In this document: in pieces, positions 6,541-8,167 of the stretch
Numbering within the stretch: position 1 is the stretch's first letter
How the letters are laid out: each line of letters opens with the position of its first letter
Source of the DNA: an uncultured Clostridia bacterium
Lineage (GTDB): Bacteria > Bacillota > Clostridia > Lachnospirales > Lachnospiraceae
Assembly (NCBI GenBank): GCA_946186175.1
Contig: CAMHMG010000133.1
Location: forward strand, 1-8,167
Length of the DNA stretch: 8,167 nucleotides
Reading direction: 5' to 3'
Translations under genes and position numbers: made by a program
The notes under the pieces: generated by a model
The model's database searches: none
What the model saw: only the letters and a program-made list of their open reading frames with translations
Told to the model about the DNA's origin: nothing

Positions 6541-6612
6541 TTATTTAGAGCTTTTCTCAAGAACAAATCTTTCAAAATCATAATAATTCAGCTCTCTCCA
6601 TATTTGCAATAA
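6541..6612 (-). other. In-frame 23-codon extension beyond the DUF4062 stop
   Basis: Directly after the DUF4062 TAA (6615-6613) the same frame continues for 23 codons, including ELNYYDFERFVLEK, to a TAA at 6543-6541. The YYDFERFV pattern looks protein-like and faintly resembles the opening of Mrr-type nuclease domains. It may be the start of a deleted neighbour or a tail lost through a stop mutation. Chance is a live alternative. Confidence 0.25.
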
Positions 6613-7908
6613 TTAACTAACTATAACTTTTATAACCTGTTCTTTAGGCTTCGCCATTTCATTACATAGAATATTTACCTTTATTTCATATTCACCAGCT
6701 TTTGTGGGTAGGACGTATACTCCACTAACAAAATCCCAATCCAGATGTCTCACTTCTTCTTTATCAAAGATTACTTCCCCCGGAAATATTGAAACAACTT
6801 CATTTGAAAAACATGGATCAAGTATATCAGCAATTTTGTCGTTCATACTCAATTCATCCAAACTTATAAATTTTTCATCATTCTCTTCCGTAATAACTCC
6901 ATCTGGTTCAAAGAAAACCTTATCCCGATTTTCATAAGCATTTTCCGAAAACCTAATAGTATCCTCTTCATACAACTCAGACAGTTCAGACATTGATATC
7001 ACAAGCAACTCATCTGGAAATATCCAACGAATTCTTACACCTGTAGCCCTGGCATCTCCATCATTATGAATATTAAAATTAACCAAAAATCCGTTTTTAC
7101 ATAAATGACGAAACATTTTTACTTCTTCAAGACTACAATGTTTTTCAAGCCCTACCCTATCTCTAAAATCAATTCCACCTTCTGCATCTTTTAAATAAAC
7201 TGGAAGTACCTTAAAACATATCTCATTTTCAACTATTTTAAGATTTTCATCATTTTGTTGATAATCCTGCTTTGCCTCAACCCACAAATCAGGTTTTCTA
7301 TTATTCTCAAGTCGCAAATCAGCATTAAGCTTTTCAAGCATATGTACACGTTTTGTAAGTTCAAGAATACTTGAATGACTCTCCTCAATGTCAAATTCGG
7401 TAGTACGGATCCATCCGGGACGATTACCACGCAACATTGCTTTATATAATGTTTGTGATAATTGAGTACATAATTCATCAGCATTATTCCAAAACTTAAC
7501 CATTCTACCGTTTTTAACTTTATTCAAAAAATCAGTTAATTTTTCCATCTTATTAGAATCAGTTTCTATTTTAGTACCATCCACTGCAGCATTAGAATCC
7601 ATCACAAATGCAAAAATAGGCACACCTTTCTCTAAAGCATAATTGAACTCTTTTTCTGTATAACTGATTCCTTTATCCGGACCATATGTAATTATTGATC
7701 CATACTTTCTTCCAATAATTAAAACATAATAATCTGATGAATCAATAGTTTCTTGTATGATCTGCCACTGTTCTTCATCTGCTGCACTAAACAATTCCAT
7801 ACCAGCCGGAAACTGATTCATTGAAAGAATAGTATGAATCACCTTAGCTCGTACTTCCTTTAGATCCTCATAAGTAGACGAAATAAACACCTGATATTTT
7901 TTATCCAT
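6613..7908 (-). CDS. DUF4062-domain protein with a coiled coil and an unassigned beta-rich C-terminal half
   Basis: The 431-residue protein opens with a DUF4062 domain at about 4-160. Visible blocks are YQVFISSTYEDLKEVR (5-20), GMELFSAADEEQWQIIQ (36-52), SSDYYVLIIGRKYGS (57-71) and ISYTEKEFNYALEKGVPIFAF (81-101). DUF4062 has a TIR-like alpha/beta fold and often caps defence-type NTPases. Here no NTPase follows. A short coiled coil (about 178-205) leads instead to a beta-rich region (about 225-431). One segment, GFLVNFNIHNDGDARATGV (273-291), has the look of an immunoglobulin- or CARDB-like strand pair with the N-x-G motif. An unusual defence or sensing protein is inferred. The ATG at 7908 has GAGGGG (7920-7915) six bases upstream. 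There are no membrane segments, and the gene is visibly more AT-rich than dinB. Confidence 0.82.
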   Translation of the reverse strand: MDKKYQVFISSTYEDLKEVRAKVIHTILSMNQFPAGMELFSAADEEQWQIIQETIDSSDYYVLIIGRKYGSIITYGPDKGISYTEKEFNYALEKGVPIFAFVMDSNAAVDGTKIETDSNKMEKLTDFLNKVKNGRMVKFWNNADELCTQLSQTLYKAMLRGNRPGWIRTTEFDIEESHSSILELTKRVHMLEKLNADLRLENNRKPDLWVEAKQDYQQNDENLKIVENEICFKVLPVYLKDAEGGIDFRDRVGLEKHCSLEEVKMFRHLCKNGFLVNFNIHNDGDARATGVRIRWIFPDELLVISMSELSELYEEDTIRFSENAYENRDKVFFEPDGVITEENDEKFISLDELSMNDKIADILDPCFSNEVVSIFPGEVIFDKEEVRHLDWDFVSGVYVLPTKAGEYEIKVNILCNEMAKPKEQVIKVIVS

Positions 7909-7945
7909 TGCATTCCCCTCATTATTTTTTGAAGCATAAACGATA

Positions 7946-7951
7946 ATTATA
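7946..7951 (-). promoter_or_regulatory. -10 box of the DUF4062 gene
   Basis: TATAAT on the minus strand (7951-7946) lies about 38 bases before the ATG and leaves room for the GAGGGG ribosome binding site. No good -35 hexamer is seen at 16-19 bases upstream; CTGCAA is the nearest. Activation by a regulator or simple weakness is possible. Confidence 0.5.
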
Positions 7952-7962
7952 TGTTTATAATC

Positions 7963-8100
7963 CTAATTAATTGCAGTTTTAATTGTTTCCCATACCCTAC
8001 GTAATAATCCATCATTCTGATCAAGCATGTTAGATCTTGAAATTATACTTAAGACATTTAAGGTTGTAATCGGCAGAGAGGGATCGGTGTAAGAAATAAG
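7963..8100 (-). other. Minus-strand 45-codon open frame, alternative reading of the right junction
   Basis: The frame is open from a TAA just right of 8100 to TAG at 7965-7963. It reads like a protein tail, with YTDPSLPITTLNVLSIISRS followed by a helical QNDGLLRRVWETIKTAIN ending. There is no start with a ribosome binding site, so it would be a 3' fragment. It overlaps the plus-strand sugar-transferase-like stub in a different phase, so at most one of the two is real. The family was not recognised. Confidence 0.35.
8024..8092 (+). pseudogene. C-terminal stub resembling a bacterial sugar transferase
   Basis: A plus-strand frame reads MLDLEIILKTFKVVIGREGS and ends in TAA at 8090-8092. The LDL.II.KT.KVV..REG pattern matches the usual closing segment of undecaprenyl-phosphate sugar transferases, whose last residues are typically of the form D(L)KI..KT...V..REGA. 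The frame is closed by TGA at 8018-8020, and nothing upstream fits the family. A clean plus-strand terminator follows 28 bases later. This points to the 3' end of a host polysaccharide gene cut off at the island edge. Only about 20 residues support it, and an antisense frame competes. Confidence 0.42.
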
Positions 8101-8120
8101 TTAATATGGATGATTAGGAG

Positions 8121-8149
8121 AACCCCGCAAATTTTGTTTGTGGGGTTTT
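8121..8149 (+). terminator. Rho-independent terminator on the plus strand
   Basis: AACCCCGCAAA (8121-8131) pairs with TTTGTGGGGTT (8137-8147) across a five-base loop, with one G-U pair. On the plus strand the stem runs into TTTT (8146-8149). The opposite strand lacks a comparable U-tract, so it best serves a plus-strand gene ending near 8092. Confidence 0.8.
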
Positions 8150-8167
8150 CGTGTCAGATGAAAGAAT

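Larger units (their letters stand above)
6414..6612. other. AT-rich intergenic remainder between the XRE promoter region and the DUF4062 gene
   Basis: This belongs to a 326-base gap (6287-6612) with no intact gene. Its right half holds two short protein-like remnants, listed separately. A weak 5-bp stem (TCACT 6427-6431, AGTGA 6437-6441) is also present, followed on the plus strand by ATTTTT. No convincing terminator for the DUF4062 gene was found, so read-through into the XRE operon is possible. Confidence 0.6.

Noticed and set aside
7233..7484. Alternative 83-codon minus-strand frame inside the DUF4062 gene
   Set aside because: It overlaps a well-supported gene in another frame, has an odd Cys/Ile-rich composition and lacks a ribosome binding site.

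Overview
The window looks like an accessory or defence-island segment from a low-GC Firmicute. A Lachnospiraceae-like clostridium is the best guess, from the protein style, strong AGGAGG-type ribosome binding sites, GTG starts and consensus sigma-A promoters. Every confident gene lies on the minus strand, so the biological reading order is from high to low coordinates.

Right part (6613-8167). A two-part protein has an N-terminal DUF4062 domain (TIR/Toll-like fold, frequent in defence and NTPase-linked effectors), a short coiled coil and an unrecognised beta-rich C-terminal half. To its right the DNA is a junction. A 23-codon plus-strand stub resembles the extreme C-terminus of a bacterial sugar transferase and is followed by a clean plus-strand terminator. 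A competing 45-codon minus-strand reading covers the same bases. Left of the DUF4062 gene is a 300-base AT-rich gap with two short protein-like remnants.

Middle part (3019-6413). A compact operon starts at a perfect TTGACA-N17-TATAAT promoter with a palindrome in its spacer. It encodes an XRE-type regulator, an ImmA/IrrE (DUF955) metallopeptidase with intact HELYH and distal Glu, and a short protein that begins like a PIN-domain toxin but lacks the rest of that fold. All three are translationally coupled. Next comes a full-length large serine recombinase with its own palindrome-covered promoter. Three inverted repeats follow it, the last being a strong rho-independent terminator. This is the mobile core of the island.

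Left part (1-2719). A Y-family DNA polymerase IV (dinB) is followed at once by a NYN-domain RNase-like protein with two OST-HTH/LOTUS repeats, a likely two-gene operon. The open frame directly upstream of dinB reads as the 3' end of another gene and stops where the recombinase terminator begins, so an element boundary is likely near 2834-2858. At the far left a gene with a perfect ribosome binding site is broken by an in-frame TGA at codon 30.

Most notable are the NYN-2xLOTUS/dinB pair, the XRE-ImmA-truncated PIN operon beside the recombinase, and the DUF4062 protein with its unassigned beta-sandwich-like partner domain. Names rest on motifs read by eye; no database search was run.
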